A stretch of 64,000 nt of DNA from Enorma sp964624825 (lineage in GTDB: Bacteria > Actinomycetota > Coriobacteriia > Coriobacteriales > Coriobacteriaceae), in the NCBI GenBank assembly GCA_964624825.1, contig CAZUYD010000005.1, forward strand, positions 28,060-92,059. The letters run 5' to 3'. The notes beneath the pieces are model-generated. The model saw only the letters and a program-made list of their open reading frames with translations. It was not told where the DNA came from and did no database searches. The position numbers were made by a program, and so were the translations under genes. The first letter of the stretch is position 1. Every line of letters starts with the position of its first letter. Of the stretch, positions 45,463-54,649 are shown piece by piece.

Positions 45463-45524
45463 GCTCAACCGGAACCCACAGAACCGTTTGAGAACCTCTG
45501 TATACTCCGAGCGAGGGATCCATC

Positions 45525-47432
45525 TTGAACAAGAAACAAATACGGTGGCGCAACCGCATCATCGGGGCGATCGCGCTGTTTGCGGTCATTATGGTCATCG
45601 ACAAAAGCGGTGTTCTGAGCGCACTCTTCGATTCGGTCGATGTCTACGTCGCCTTCGTGCTCTATCTCATCCCCTACCTCATCGCCGGCTACGACGTGCT
45701 CATCAAAGCGTGGCACAACATTCGCCGCGGCCAGGCGTTCGATGAGGCCTTCCTTATGACCGTCGCCACGATCGGCGCGTTTGCGACGATCCTTTTCCCC
45801 GACTCCGACCCGCAGATGGCCGAGGGCTGCGCGGTCATGCTGTTCTACCAGGTCGGAGAGCTCTTCCAGAGCTACGCGGTGGGCAAGAGCCGTAAGTCCA
45901 TCAGCGCCATGATGGACATCGCCCCCGATTATGCCAATATCGAGCGCGACGGAACGCTCGTCGAAGTCGATCCCGACGAGGTCGCGGTGGGCGCGACGAT
46001 CGTCGTCAAACCCGGCGAGCGCGTCCCCATCGACGGCGTGGTCGTCGATGGCGTCAGCCAGCTGGACACCGCTGCGCTCACCGGCGAGAGCGTTCCTCGC
46101 CATGCCGAGCCCGGGGTAGATGTCATCTCGGGCTGCATCAACATGACGGGGCTGCTGCACATACGCACCACGAAGCCATTCGGAGAGTCCACCGTGAGCC
46201 GCATCCTCGAGCTGGTGGAAAACGCGAGCGAGAAGAAGGCGAAGACCGAGAACTTCATCACGCGGTTCGCGCGGTGGTATACGCCCATCGTCACCTGCGC
46301 GGCGGTGATTCTCGCCGTGATCCCGCCGCTGCTTGGCATGGGTGCCTGGAGCGATTGGCTGCTCCGCGGCCTCACCTTCCTGGTCGTCTCGTGCCCCTGC
46401 GCGCTCGTCATCTCGGTACCGTTGAGCTTTTTCGGTGGCATCGGCGGCGCCTCCCGATTGGGCATCTTGGTGAAGGGATCGAACTATCTGGAGCTCCTTG
46501 CCAAGGTCGATACCGTCGTGTTCGACAAGACCGGCACGCTCACCTCGGGCACGTTCAACGTGACCGCCGTTCATCCCGAACCGGGCGTTGACTCCACCTA
46601 TGTGCTCTCATACGCCGCCCACGCGGAAGCGTTCTCCGACCATCCCATCGCGCGCTCGATCAAGCAGGCGTTCACGGGCGACATTGACCAGACGCGCATT
46701 CAAGACGCGCACGAGGAATCCGGCCACGGCGTCTCGGCCACAGTCGATGGGCGCGTGGTGCTGGTCGGCAACGACAAGCTCATGGCCAACCACGCCGTTC
46801 CCTGCCCGGAGTGCGAGCTCGTCGGCACGATCTTGCATGTCGCCATCGACGGCCAATACGTCGGGCACATCGTCATCGCCGACGTCGTCAAACCCGATGC
46901 GACGCAGACGATCCAAGACCTGCATGCGATCGGCGTGAAGCGCTGCGTCATGCTCACCGGAGACCGCCAAGACGTGGCCGAAGCCGTGGGATCTGGGCTC
47001 GGCCTGGACGAGGTCCATGCGCAGCTGCTACCCGAAGACAAGGTCAACGCAGTCGAGCTCCTGCTCGGCGAAGAGCAAGGCGCGGGAAGGCTCGCGTTCG
47101 TGGGCGACGGCATCAACGACGCACCGGTGCTCATGCGCGCCGACGTGGGCATCGCCATGGGCGCCATGGGGTCGGACGCAGCTATCGAGGCGGCCGATGT
47201 GGTGCTGATGGACGATAAGCCTTCGAATATCGCCCACGCAATGCACGTAGCCCGCAAGACGATGCGCGTCGTGTGGCAGAACATCATCTTTGCGATAGGC
47301 GTGAAGTTCTTGATTCTGATCCTTGCAGCGCTGGGCGCCGCAAACATGTGGCTCGCCGTCTTCGGCGATGTGGGCGTGGCGGTTATCGCCATCCTGAACG
47401 CCATGCGCTGCATGAAGGTATCGGACTGTTAG
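45525..47432 (+). CDS. Zn/Cd/Pb-type P1B-ATPase
   Basis: A 635-aa heavy-metal export ATPase: about six membrane helices around the soluble domains, actuator TGES motif in AALTGESVPRH, metal motif SCPCALVISVPLSFFGG (CPC), phosphorylation DKTGTLTSG, ATP-site Ser-Gly-His in EESGHGVSA, hinge GDGINDAPVLMRADVG. The residues after CPC fit zinc/cadmium/lead pumps (ZntA/CadA). There is no N-terminal HMA domain; the chain begins with a short basic tail (NKKQIRWRNR). The start is TTG 45525, 8 bases after GCGAGGG. Third gene of the operon under the ArsR repressor. Confidence 0.93.
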   Translation: MNKKQIRWRNRIIGAIALFAVIMVIDKSGVLSALFDSVDVYVAFVLYLIPYLIAGYDVLIKAWHNIRRGQAFDEAFLMTVATIGAFATILFPDSDPQMAEGCAVMLFYQVGELFQSYAVGKSRKSISAMMDIAPDYANIERDGTLVEVDPDEVAVGATIVVKPGERVPIDGVVVDGVSQLDTAALTGESVPRHAEPGVDVISGCINMTGLLHIRTTKPFGESTVSRILELVENASEKKAKTENFITRFARWYTPIVTCAAVILAVIPPLLGMGAWSDWLLRGLTFLVVSCPCALVISVPLSFFGGIGGASRLGILVKGSNYLELLAKVDTVVFDKTGTLTSGTFNVTAVHPEPGVDSTYVLSYAAHAEAFSDHPIARSIKQAFTGDIDQTRIQDAHEESGHGVSATVDGRVVLVGNDKLMANHAVPCPECELVGTILHVAIDGQYVGHIVIADVVKPDATQTIQDLHAIGVKRCVMLTGDRQDVAEAVGSGLGLDEVHAQLLPEDKVNAVELLLGEEQGAGRLAFVGDGINDAPVLMRADVGIAMGAMGSDAAIEAADVVLMDDKPSNIAHAMHVARKTMRVVWQNIIFAIGVKFLILILAALGAANMWLAVFGDVGVAVIAILNAMRCMKVSDC

Positions 47433-47516
47433 GCAGCGCGCAAAACGCTTGGCCACATCCCGCAGCGCTTTCCTTTAAGATGATGCCGACGAAAAACGTG
47501 GGAACAAAGGAGCAGC

Positions 47517-48707
47517 ATGTCGTCTCGCGGCATCAGGAGCCACCCGCAGGAAGCCAGCGCTTCCTGCGGGTGCGCTGTGGAGTCGAACACCGGCGCACGC
47601 GAAACTTCAGCGCGCGAACTCGAGACGAAACCGCCTCACGAACATAAAACCACACCGAAACGCGAGCAGAACGGCGGCGCAGCGCGCGATCGCGTCGCGC
47701 TGTTCGATAACGTCAAGGGCCTTCTTATCATCCTGGTCGTCGTGGGGCACATTATGAACCCCGTCCATAACGACAACCCTGCCCAAAGCGCCCTCTTCGA
47801 CATCATCTATCTCTTCCACATGCCGCTCTTTGTGTTTATATCGGGGCTCTTTGCGAAGAATGCATATCGAGATGGACGCCTTAACGTACATCGCATCATC
47901 TCGTTTATCGTGCTCGGCTTCGCCTTCCAAGCAGTGCTGCTGGCGATTAACGGAACGCTCCTTGAGCAGCCGTTCGACCTCTTCCGATTCACCTCGGCAC
48001 CCTGGTACCTCATCGCCATGGCATGGTGGTACGCCCTCACGAAGCTGCTCGCGCGTCTCCCTGTTGCAGCAGGCGTTGGCGCAAGCCTGGTGCTCGCACT
48101 CCTCGTGGGAGAATGGGACGCAGCCTCGCGCGGGTTCCTCGCCCTCAGCCGCGCTATGTCGTTCTTGCCATATTTCGCGGTTGGGTATTACTGCCCCATC
48201 AAGGCGGTGGAGCGCCTTGCGAGGCGGCGCGCCCTCTGGCTCGCGGTTGCCGCGATGCTCGCGATCGCCACGGTGCGCATCGTCGCGCCGAGCGCGCTCG
48301 ATTGGTTCTTCCCCATGGTATATGGCGACAACTCCTACGAACAGGGCTTTGGACGAGGCGTTCTCGCCAAACTCGTCACCATCCTGATCGCCGTAGTGTT
48401 TTCACTCGCCGTGCTGCGCCTTGTTCCGCGCACGCACAGTGCGCTTTCCGTGCTGGGAACCCGAACGCTCTCGGTCTATGTGCTGCATCGCCTCATCCGC
48501 GCCTGGCTCACCTTCCACACGCCGTTCTACGATTTGCCCGTCCTGCTCCACCCGCTCGCGGGAACAGCCATCCTGCTCGTCATGTCCGGCGTGGTGACAA
48601 CCGTCTGCGCGCTCAAACCTCTAGCCATGACCTTCGCGAAGATGCTCAGCATCTCCTGGCTTCCTAAAAGCGACCCAACCCCCGAAGCCTGCGAGCGCCG
48701 TGAATGA
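47517..48707 (+). CDS. Acyltransferase 3 family membrane protein (NolL/fucose-4-O-acetylase-like)
   Basis: A 396-aa protein with about ten membrane helices, starting its conserved part at RVALFDNVKGLLIILVVVGH (about residue 59), with the catalytic-region His in VVVGHIMNP and FHMPLFVFISGLFAK. These are typical of O-acyltransferases that acetylate envelope sugars. The first 55 residues are polar and low complexity; the DNA that would encode residues 9-19 forms a perfect 13-bp hairpin. ATG 47517 has AAAGGAG nine bases upstream, the best site, but a later start is possible. 84 bases after the ATPase gene. Confidence 0.85.
   Translation: MSSRGIRSHPQEASASCGCAVESNTGARETSARELETKPPHEHKTTPKREQNGGAARDRVALFDNVKGLLIILVVVGHIMNPVHNDNPAQSALFDIIYLFHMPLFVFISGLFAKNAYRDGRLNVHRIISFIVLGFAFQAVLLAINGTLLEQPFDLFRFTSAPWYLIAMAWWYALTKLLARLPVAAGVGASLVLALLVGEWDAASRGFLALSRAMSFLPYFAVGYYCPIKAVERLARRRALWLAVAAMLAIATVRIVAPSALDWFFPMVYGDNSYEQGFGRGVLAKLVTILIAVVFSLAVLRLVPRTHSALSVLGTRTLSVYVLHRLIRAWLTFHTPFYDLPVLLHPLAGTAILLVMSGVVTTVCALKPLAMTFAKMLSISWLPKSDPTPEACERRE
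47541..47572 (+). terminator. 13-bp perfect-stem hairpin inside the start of the acyltransferase frame
   Basis: CACCCGCAGGAAG and its exact complement with a 6-base loop (CCAGCG), 108 bases after the ATPase stop. It could be the terminator of the efflux operon overlapping the assigned coding start. Confidence 0.5.
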
Positions 48708-48851
48708 CAGCCGCGCACAGCTTCGATGGAGCCTGTGCCTACGTACATTTTATAGGTACCGTGAAAAACGAATGACGCCATGTGCCATGGGCTACACTGT
48801 TCCTCACGCAGAAACGGCTTCAGGGGGAAGCCGCTTATACGAGGAGCCTGG

Positions 48852-49478
48852 ATGGAAGACCTCTTCTTTTCGTTTATCGACCAGTTCGGCTACGTAGCCG
48901 TCGGAGCGCTCATATTCATCGAGAACGTGTTCCCGCCTATTCCGAGTGAGGTGATCCTCCCGCTCTCCGGCTTTTTCACCACCTCGACGGACATGATGCT
49001 TCCTGTGGTTATCGTCTCCGCAACCATGGGTTCTGTGCTGGGTGCGTTCATCTTGTATGGAATCGGCTGGCTGCTTTCGCGCGAGCGCCTCATGCGCTTT
49101 TTCGATACCCGCCCCATGCGCCTGCTGGGCTTCAAGGGCGACGACATTGCCAGCGCGGTTGACTGGTTCGACCGTAAAGGCCAGATCACCGTGCTCATCT
49201 GCCGTTGCATCCCGGTGGTGCGCAGCCTCATCTCCATTCCCGCCGGCACGGCGCGCATGAGCCTCGCCAAGTTCACGCTGTTTACCCTGGTTGGCTCCGC
49301 AGTTTGGAACACGGTGCTTTGCTCGCTCGGCGCGGCCGCGGGAAGCGCCTGGAGCACGGTAAGCGAACAGGCGGAATGGATCTCCGATCTCGTCAAGTAC
49401 GTCATCATCGCCATCGTCATCGTGGTCGCCATCATCTGGGTTGTGAAGCGCATCATCCCCAATTTGAAACACCAGTAA
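48852..49478 (+). CDS. DedA family membrane protein
   Basis: A 208-aa SNARE-associated/DedA protein starting MEDLFFSFIDQFGYVAVGALIFIENVFPPIPSE (quoted in part: ENVFPPIPSE is the family signature). The second signature CRCIPVVRSLISIPAGTARM (residue 119 onwards) is present. About four to five helices. DedA proteins flip undecaprenyl phosphate or phospholipids across the membrane and support pH and antibiotic tolerance. ATG 48852 follows GAGGAG by 6 bases; the open frame upstream lacks support. Monocistronic. Confidence 0.92.
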   Translation: MEDLFFSFIDQFGYVAVGALIFIENVFPPIPSEVILPLSGFFTTSTDMMLPVVIVSATMGSVLGAFILYGIGWLLSRERLMRFFDTRPMRLLGFKGDDIASAVDWFDRKGQITVLICRCIPVVRSLISIPAGTARMSLAKFTLFTLVGSAVWNTVLCSLGAAAGSAWSTVSEQAEWISDLVKYVIIAIVIVVAIIWVVKRIIPNLKHQ

Positions 49479-49729
49479 GAGAGGACGCCGCGCACCGCGG
49501 CCTCAATCGGGGCGCCGCAACGGCGCGGCGCGCGGACGGTACGGCGACGGCGATCGCCGCGATAGCGATACGCTATGCCGGCGGTGTGGCACAGAGGGCA
49601 GCACCGCCCGGGCAGCACAGAACAGAGACGATACACCACGCTGAGCGATGCGCGAAACGCCGCCGGCATGCTAGGATAGCAAGCATCCCGTAAGCGACGA
49701 ACATCCCGGTGAAAGGCTGAGCGCATCGT

Positions 49730-51631
49730 ATGGCTATTCTCCTCGGTTGCGATTCCATCTCGCTCGATTATCCCACCAAGCAGGTATTTCGCGGCGTGAC
49801 GCTTGGCGTGTACGAAGGTGATCGGATCGGCATCGTCGGGCGCAACGGAGACGGAAAGTCAACCTTGCTCGGCCTGCTCGCCGGAACAGTCGAGCCCGAC
49901 ACCGGCCGCGTGACGCATCGGCGCGACCTCACGATCGGCTTGCTTTGCCAGCATGATGCACTCGACGATGGCGATACCGTGCGACACGCCGTCATCGGCG
50001 ATATGCCCGAATATGAGTGGGCTTCCTCTCCGCGCATCCGCGAGATTCTTTCCGGGCTCATCGCCGATGTCCCATGGGACGGGCTCATCGGCGCGCTCTC
50101 GGGCGGGCAACGCAGGCGCGTTGACCTCGCACGGCTCCTCATCGGCACCTTCGACGTCCTCATGCTCGACGAGCCGACGAACCACCTCGATATGCGCACC
50201 ATCAACTGGCTTGCGCGGCATCTGAAGGAACGCTGGCAGGCGAGCGCGGGCGCGCTGCTTATGGTCACACATGACCGGTGGTTCCTCGACGAGGTCTGCA
50301 CGTCCATGTGGGAGGTACACGACTGCCAGGTAGACCCCTTCGAAGGCGGCTACTCAGCATATATCTTGCAGCGCGTCGAGCGCGATCGCCTCGCACAGGT
50401 TGCCGAGGAACGGCGACGCAACATGGCGCGCAAGGAGCTTGCGTGGCTCAGCCGCGGCGCGCAGGCGCGCAGCACCAAGCCCAAATTCCGCGTCGAGGCC
50501 GCGCGCGAGCTCATCGCCGACGTGCCGCCGCTTCGAAACGAACTTGAGCTCAGGCGCCTAGCGGTATCGCGCCTGGGAAAGCAGGTCATCGATGTGATCG
50601 ACGTGAGCGTCGACTACGGTGAGGACGAGGGAACCTCCGCAGACACCGCGACAGCAGATGCAGCAAAGGGCTTCGCGGCCGAGATGGTTGCGAAAGGTTC
50701 TGATACGCACTCCCCCGCCGTGCTAGAAGACATCACCTGGCTTATCGGCGCTGGCGACCGCTTCGGACTGCTGGGCGAAAACGGTGCAGGAAAGTCAACT
50801 CTGCTCAAAGTGATTCAGGGCACGCTTGCTCCGCGCTCGGGTCGCGTGAAGATTGGCAAGACGGTGCGCTTCGGCGTGCTCTCGCAACAGCTCGATGAGC
50901 TCACGCCGCTCATGAGCGACACCATTCGCGAGGTGTTGAGTCGCTATAGGCGCACCTACATCGTCGATGGAAAAGAGACGAGTCCAGAAAAACTGCTCGA
51001 ACGACTCGGGTTCACGCCCACGCAGCTGTGGAGCCGCATCGGCGATCTCTCGGGCGGACAGCGCCGGCGGCTCCAGCTTTTACTCACCATTCTGGAAGAG
51101 CCGAACGTGCTTATTCTGGACGAACCGGGAAACGACCTCGATACCGACATGCTCGCCATCGTGGAGGACCTTCTCGACGGCTGGCCAGGCACGCTCATCT
51201 TGGTCACGCACGACCGCTACCTTATGGAGCGCGTCACCGACGCGCAGTTCGCCCTCATCGATGGCCGCCTGCGTCATGTGCCCGGCGGCGTGGATGAATA
51301 TCTGCGACTGGTTGCAGCGACCCATGGAGCTGAGAACCGCAAGATGCCCGCAGAGCGCTCTGAGGAGCATGCGCCCGCAGCGATCGATACCGGCACGACG
51401 AGGCTCTCTAACGCGGAGCGCCAGCGACTCAAAAAAGAGCTCGCCTCGCTCGAACGGCGCATGGAAACCCAGAAGAAGCGCATCGCCACGCTTGAGCAGG
51501 GTATGCAGGCGATCGACCCGACCAATTACCTTGCCCTCGAAGAGCAGCAAGGGCATATCGCGGAAGCGCACGATGAGCTGGACGAGCTCGAAACCGCTTG
51601 GCTCGAAGCGTCCGAGAAGCTCGAGGGCTAG
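49730..51631 (+). CDS. Uup-type ABC-F ATPase
   Basis: A 633-aa soluble protein with two ATPase domains: Walker A GRNGDGKST and GENGAGKST, signatures ALSGGQRRRVDLARLL and DLSGGQRRRLQLLLTIL, Walker B LMLDEPTNHLD and LILDEPGNDLD. The interdomain linker contains the charged helix with KELAWLSRGAQARSTKPK, and the last 80 residues form the coiled coil (ERQRLKKELASLERRMETQK) typical of Uup. Uup-like proteins act on ribosomes and bind branched DNA; resistance-type ABC-F proteins lack this tail. The ribosome site (AAAGG) is 13 bases before ATG 49730, rather distant. Confidence 0.93.
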   Translation: MAILLGCDSISLDYPTKQVFRGVTLGVYEGDRIGIVGRNGDGKSTLLGLLAGTVEPDTGRVTHRRDLTIGLLCQHDALDDGDTVRHAVIGDMPEYEWASSPRIREILSGLIADVPWDGLIGALSGGQRRRVDLARLLIGTFDVLMLDEPTNHLDMRTINWLARHLKERWQASAGALLMVTHDRWFLDEVCTSMWEVHDCQVDPFEGGYSAYILQRVERDRLAQVAEERRRNMARKELAWLSRGAQARSTKPKFRVEAARELIADVPPLRNELELRRLAVSRLGKQVIDVIDVSVDYGEDEGTSADTATADAAKGFAAEMVAKGSDTHSPAVLEDITWLIGAGDRFGLLGENGAGKSTLLKVIQGTLAPRSGRVKIGKTVRFGVLSQQLDELTPLMSDTIREVLSRYRRTYIVDGKETSPEKLLERLGFTPTQLWSRIGDLSGGQRRRLQLLLTILEEPNVLILDEPGNDLDTDMLAIVEDLLDGWPGTLILVTHDRYLMERVTDAQFALIDGRLRHVPGGVDEYLRLVAATHGAENRKMPAERSEEHAPAAIDTGTTRLSNAERQRLKKELASLERRMETQKKRIATLEQGMQAIDPTNYLALEEQQGHIAEAHDELDELETAWLEASEKLEG

Positions 51632-51679
51632 CTTCGCGCGCATGCCCTACGCTGCTGCGGTGCGATTGCAACCGCCTAC

Positions 51680-53095
51680 TTACAGATCAAGTTCCATGAG
51701 CCGCACCAGCGCCAAGATATAGATCTTGAGCGCCTGGCGAAGCGATGCCTCGCTCACGCCCTCGTTGGCGCCATGTATGGCACCCACCCAGCTGGGCGCT
51801 TCACTCATATCGCCCTCGGGACCGAACGAGACCGCGCACGCGAAGTTGCGCGCATAGGTGCCCCCGCCCATCGAGAACGGCTCGGCCGGCTTCCCGGTCA
51901 CGTCGTGGTACACCTCGAGAAGCGTCTGCACCGCAGGGTGGTCGGCGTTCACCGAGAACGGCTCCTTCGCCCAGTCGAGCGCGAACGTCGAGCCGTATTG
52001 CCCGGCCAGAGCAGAAAGCGTGTCGGCGATCTGCGCGCTCGTGGTGCTATCGGGGTAGCGCACGTCAACCGTTTGCTCAATGCGCCCATCGGCGCGCACG
52101 GCGATGGTTCCCGCGTTGAGCGTGAGCGGCCCAAAGGCAGCGCTCTCACTTGCAATGCCCACCGCGTCACCCGTAGTATCCGCATGGATAAGCGCGAGCA
52201 GGTCGAGAGCGCGCTGCTCGTCCTCATTGAACAGCGAGCGAATCTCTTGCAGGTACCCGACGATGAGTCCGATGGCGTTGACCGTTCCCTCGGGCGAAGA
52301 GGCATGGCCGCCGATGCCCTGTGCCACGATGCGCGCGACGCCGGGGCACGCCGAGGTAATCTCGATGCGATCGGCGTGTGCCTGCGGTGCCGGCAAGGTG
52401 GCCGCATCGACCGTCAGCTCAAGCTCCGACTTGCTCGGAATCGCGTTGGTCGCCTCGGCGCCGCTCCACGAAACGATACGCCCACCGGTAATCGAGCCAC
52501 TCGTAAACGTGCCGTTAAAGCACCCCTTCTCCGCGTTGCACACCGGAAACGACGCATCGGGCGTGAAGAGGAACGCGGGGTCGTCATGATGCTCGAGGTA
52601 ACGGTGAACATCGGACATGCCCGCTTCTTCATCGCTTCCCAACAGTGCGCGGAAGGTATAGCGCGGCGTGATTCCCTCATGCGCGAAGAACGCGCCAGCA
52701 TAGAGCGAGAGCACCGCCGGCCCTTTGTCATCCAGCACGCCGCGGCCAAGCAGCCATCCCTCACGGCGCTCCATCGTAAACGGGTCGGTCGCCCAGCCAG
52801 GGCCCGCCGGCACCACATCGATGTGGGCGATAGTCGCCACCTGCGTATCCGTCTGACCGGGGATGTCCCCCCAGCCGATATACCCTTCGTCCTCACCGGT
52901 CTGATACCCAAGCCGCCCCGCGATGGCGAGCCCGCAATCGAGCGCGGCGCGCGCGGCGGCGCCAAACGGTGCGCCCGGTTCAGCCTGCGCATCATCCGCA
53001 ATCGACGGATGGCTCACAAGCTCCCCGATATCGTGCAACACATCATCCCAAACCTCATCGATATACGCATCGACGCGCGATTCCACGTTATCCAT
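51680..53095 (-). CDS. M20-family dipeptidase (PepV/Sapep-like)
   Basis: A 471-aa di-zinc peptidase: metal His and Asp in TIAHIDVVPAG and GRGVLDDKGP, catalytic Glu pair in LLGSDEEAGM, later Asp in FTPDASFPVCNAEKG and C-terminal GGGTYARNF with adjacent conserved residues. The inserted lid domain lies between about 185 and 380. This is the PepV/Sapep group that cleaves dipeptides in the cytoplasm. ATG 53095 follows GGGAG by 7 bases; two in-frame ATGs further upstream are less well placed. Convergent with the Uup gene, upstream end facing the assembly gap. Confidence 0.93.
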   Translation of the reverse strand: MDNVESRVDAYIDEVWDDVLHDIGELVSHPSIADDAQAEPGAPFGAAARAALDCGLAIAGRLGYQTGEDEGYIGWGDIPGQTDTQVATIAHIDVVPAGPGWATDPFTMERREGWLLGRGVLDDKGPAVLSLYAGAFFAHEGITPRYTFRALLGSDEEAGMSDVHRYLEHHDDPAFLFTPDASFPVCNAEKGCFNGTFTSGSITGGRIVSWSGAEATNAIPSKSELELTVDAATLPAPQAHADRIEITSACPGVARIVAQGIGGHASSPEGTVNAIGLIVGYLQEIRSLFNEDEQRALDLLALIHADTTGDAVGIASESAAFGPLTLNAGTIAVRADGRIEQTVDVRYPDSTTSAQIADTLSALAGQYGSTFALDWAKEPFSVNADHPAVQTLLEVYHDVTGKPAEPFSMGGGTYARNFACAVSFGPEGDMSEAPSWVGAIHGANEGVSEASLRQALKIYILALVRLMELDL

Positions 53096-53228
53096 AGTCA
53101 TGCTCCCATCGACTACCGTATACAACACATCACCTAGTGTATCCGACTGAGATACGAACTATGCGGTAGGTCACGATATGAACCAGACTCGTAGAATGCG
53201 TGAAACCAACCATTGTGTGATATTGCTG

Positions 53229-53283
53229 CGCATCGCAACGATGTCCGGCACGTCGGTACAGCGCGCCTAGCGCGCAAGGAAGC
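53229..53283. repeat. left copy of 55-base repeat bordering the assembly gap
   Basis: Identical base for base to 53384-53438. It includes a small hairpin GCGCGC-CTA-GCGCGC (53261-53275). The copy ends exactly where the run of N begins. Confidence 0.95.
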
Positions 53284-53383
53284 NNNNNNNNNNNNNNNNN
53301 NNNNNNNNNNNNNNNNNNNNNNNNNNNNNNNNNNNNNNNNNNNNNNNNNNNNNNNNNNNNNNNNNNNNNNNNNNNNNNNNNNN
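53284..53383. other. assembly gap (100 N)
   Basis: Exactly 100 unknown bases, a conventional scaffold spacer, so the true length is unknown. The frames running through it are artefacts. Confidence 0.99.
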
Positions 53384-53438
53384 CGCATCGCAACGATGTC
53401 CGGCACGTCGGTACAGCGCGCCTAGCGCGCAAGGAAGC
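53384..53438. repeat. right copy of 55-base repeat bordering the assembly gap
   Basis: Begins on the first base after the N run and matches 53229-53283 over all 55 bases, then diverges. A shared end of 55 bases is a common assembler k-mer length. Confidence 0.95.
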
Positions 53439-53520
53439 ACGCGTCTGCTCCTATCGAATTGGAAGGGGTGCGGGATTCCGAGCCATGCGCGTGTTTCATG
53501 AGGCAGCTGCGACCACTTTG

Positions 53521-53647
53521 CAAGTTTGGCGACACTTTTTGGGGTTTTCGGAAGTAGACAAGGAAGTTGTAAGCTCTGTACCTGCGGATTCCTTCACAAC
53601 GATACCCAGCATACTCGGTATATCGGCAAAAAGTGTCGCCAAACTTG
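53521..53647. repeat. 127-bp intergenic element bounded by 21-bp perfect inverted repeats
   Basis: Arms 53521-53541 and 53627-53647 are exact reverse complements (outer end CAAGTTTGGCG, inner end CACTTTTTG). The 85-base interior is less GC-rich than the chromosome and contains weaker repeats (GGTTTTCGG, ATACTCGGTAT). Short frames cross it on both strands without support. It lies between the assembly gap and an HAD gene. Confidence 0.75.
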
Positions 53648-53742
53648 AGAAACGACCGCATGAAACAAATGAAACAGGGTCACGGGAACATTGCAGCGCA
53701 GGCACGCTCCCCATCCAGGCAGTTAAATCACCACAAGAGATA

Positions 53743-54456
53743 TCAATGTGCAGCGGCCGGGAGGAGGTCGACGCCCAACAACGCGGCAAGCTCCCATGAA
53801 TCGGTGCAAACGGCATCGGCGCGCGCATCGCGCAGCCCCTGCGCCGATTGCTCATCGCGCGCCACGCCGACGCAGGGAATACCCACTTCATGCGCCCCGT
53901 CTACATCGTGGTGACGATCGCCCACCATCACTGCGTCTGCCGGATGAACACCCAGCATCTCGAGACAAGCGCGGATGCAATCCGCCTTCGTGTCGCGTCC
54001 GGGTTCAAGTCTGCCAGCGAACGCACCGAAGGGCGGGAACGGCAGCGGGTCGATCATGGCAAGCGCCGATGCTTCTAACCGTGACGTCGCGACGGCTATC
54101 GTGCGCCCCTGGGCAACGAGCGCTTCGAGCAACTCCGGTATACCGGGAAACGGCGGATAATCGCCCGCCTGCACGTAGCGCTCAAACGCGGTGCGATATG
54201 TGCCCACAAGCTCTCGCGCCTCACGCCGGGTTATACCCGCAACCTGCATGAACCCCTCCACAAGTGGAGGGCCGATGAGTAGACGCAGATCACCCACCTC
54301 ATCGAGTCGAAACCCGTGTTGCTCCAAAGCATAGGCACCGGTTTTCAGCACTGCGGGGCCGGTATCGGCCAGAGTTCCATCGAAGTCGAACACCACCACC
54401 GGTTTCGCAAACGCCCCGAACGTCGCCGGCGCGGCATCACCTGCTGCAGTTTCCAT
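53743..54456 (-). CDS. HAD-superfamily phosphatase (Gph/PpaX-like)
   Basis: About 237 aa: nucleophile motif VVFDFDGTLADTGP, motif II VATSRLEASAL, motif III/IV GRDTKADCI and VMVGDRHHDVDGAHEVGIP. The cap is of the alpha-helical C1 type (about 25-100). This resembles phosphoglycolate phosphatases and pyrophosphatase PpaX, but specificity cannot be read from sequence. ATG 54456 follows GAGG by 7 bases; in-frame ATGs at 54462, 54474, 54483 and 54501 are alternatives. Confidence 0.88.
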   Translation of the reverse strand: METAAGDAAPATFGAFAKPVVVFDFDGTLADTGPAVLKTGAYALEQHGFRLDEVGDLRLLIGPPLVEGFMQVAGITRREARELVGTYRTAFERYVQAGDYPPFPGIPELLEALVAQGRTIAVATSRLEASALAMIDPLPFPPFGAFAGRLEPGRDTKADCIRACLEMLGVHPADAVMVGDRHHDVDGAHEVGIPCVGVARDEQSAQGLRDARADAVCTDSWELAALLGVDLLPAAAH

Positions 54457-54592
54457 ATGCATCCTCACCGACATCTCACTCATGGTTCTCGATTCCCGCA
54501 CGCCAATATGGACGGAATGTCATCTACTCGCCGCATAACATGGCAGCTGCTTTTCATGCGCCCTGCCCCACCCAGTACGCAAACCAGAACCG

Positions 54593-54626
54593 AAAAAGGC
54601 GCCTCCGCGCAATGCACGGAAGCGCC
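54593..54626 (-). terminator. rho-independent terminator of rpsA
   Basis: Minus-strand stem GGCGCTTCCG / CGGAGGCGCC (one G-U pair, 9-base loop) followed by TTTTT, beginning 24 bases after the rpsA stop. The classic form. Confidence 0.88.
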
Positions 54627-54649
54627 TGCGAGCACGATAGGCGACGCGC

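Noticed and set aside
53134..53432. Frames running through the N gap
   Set aside because: They contain about 34 unknown residues and depend on an arbitrary 100-N spacer.
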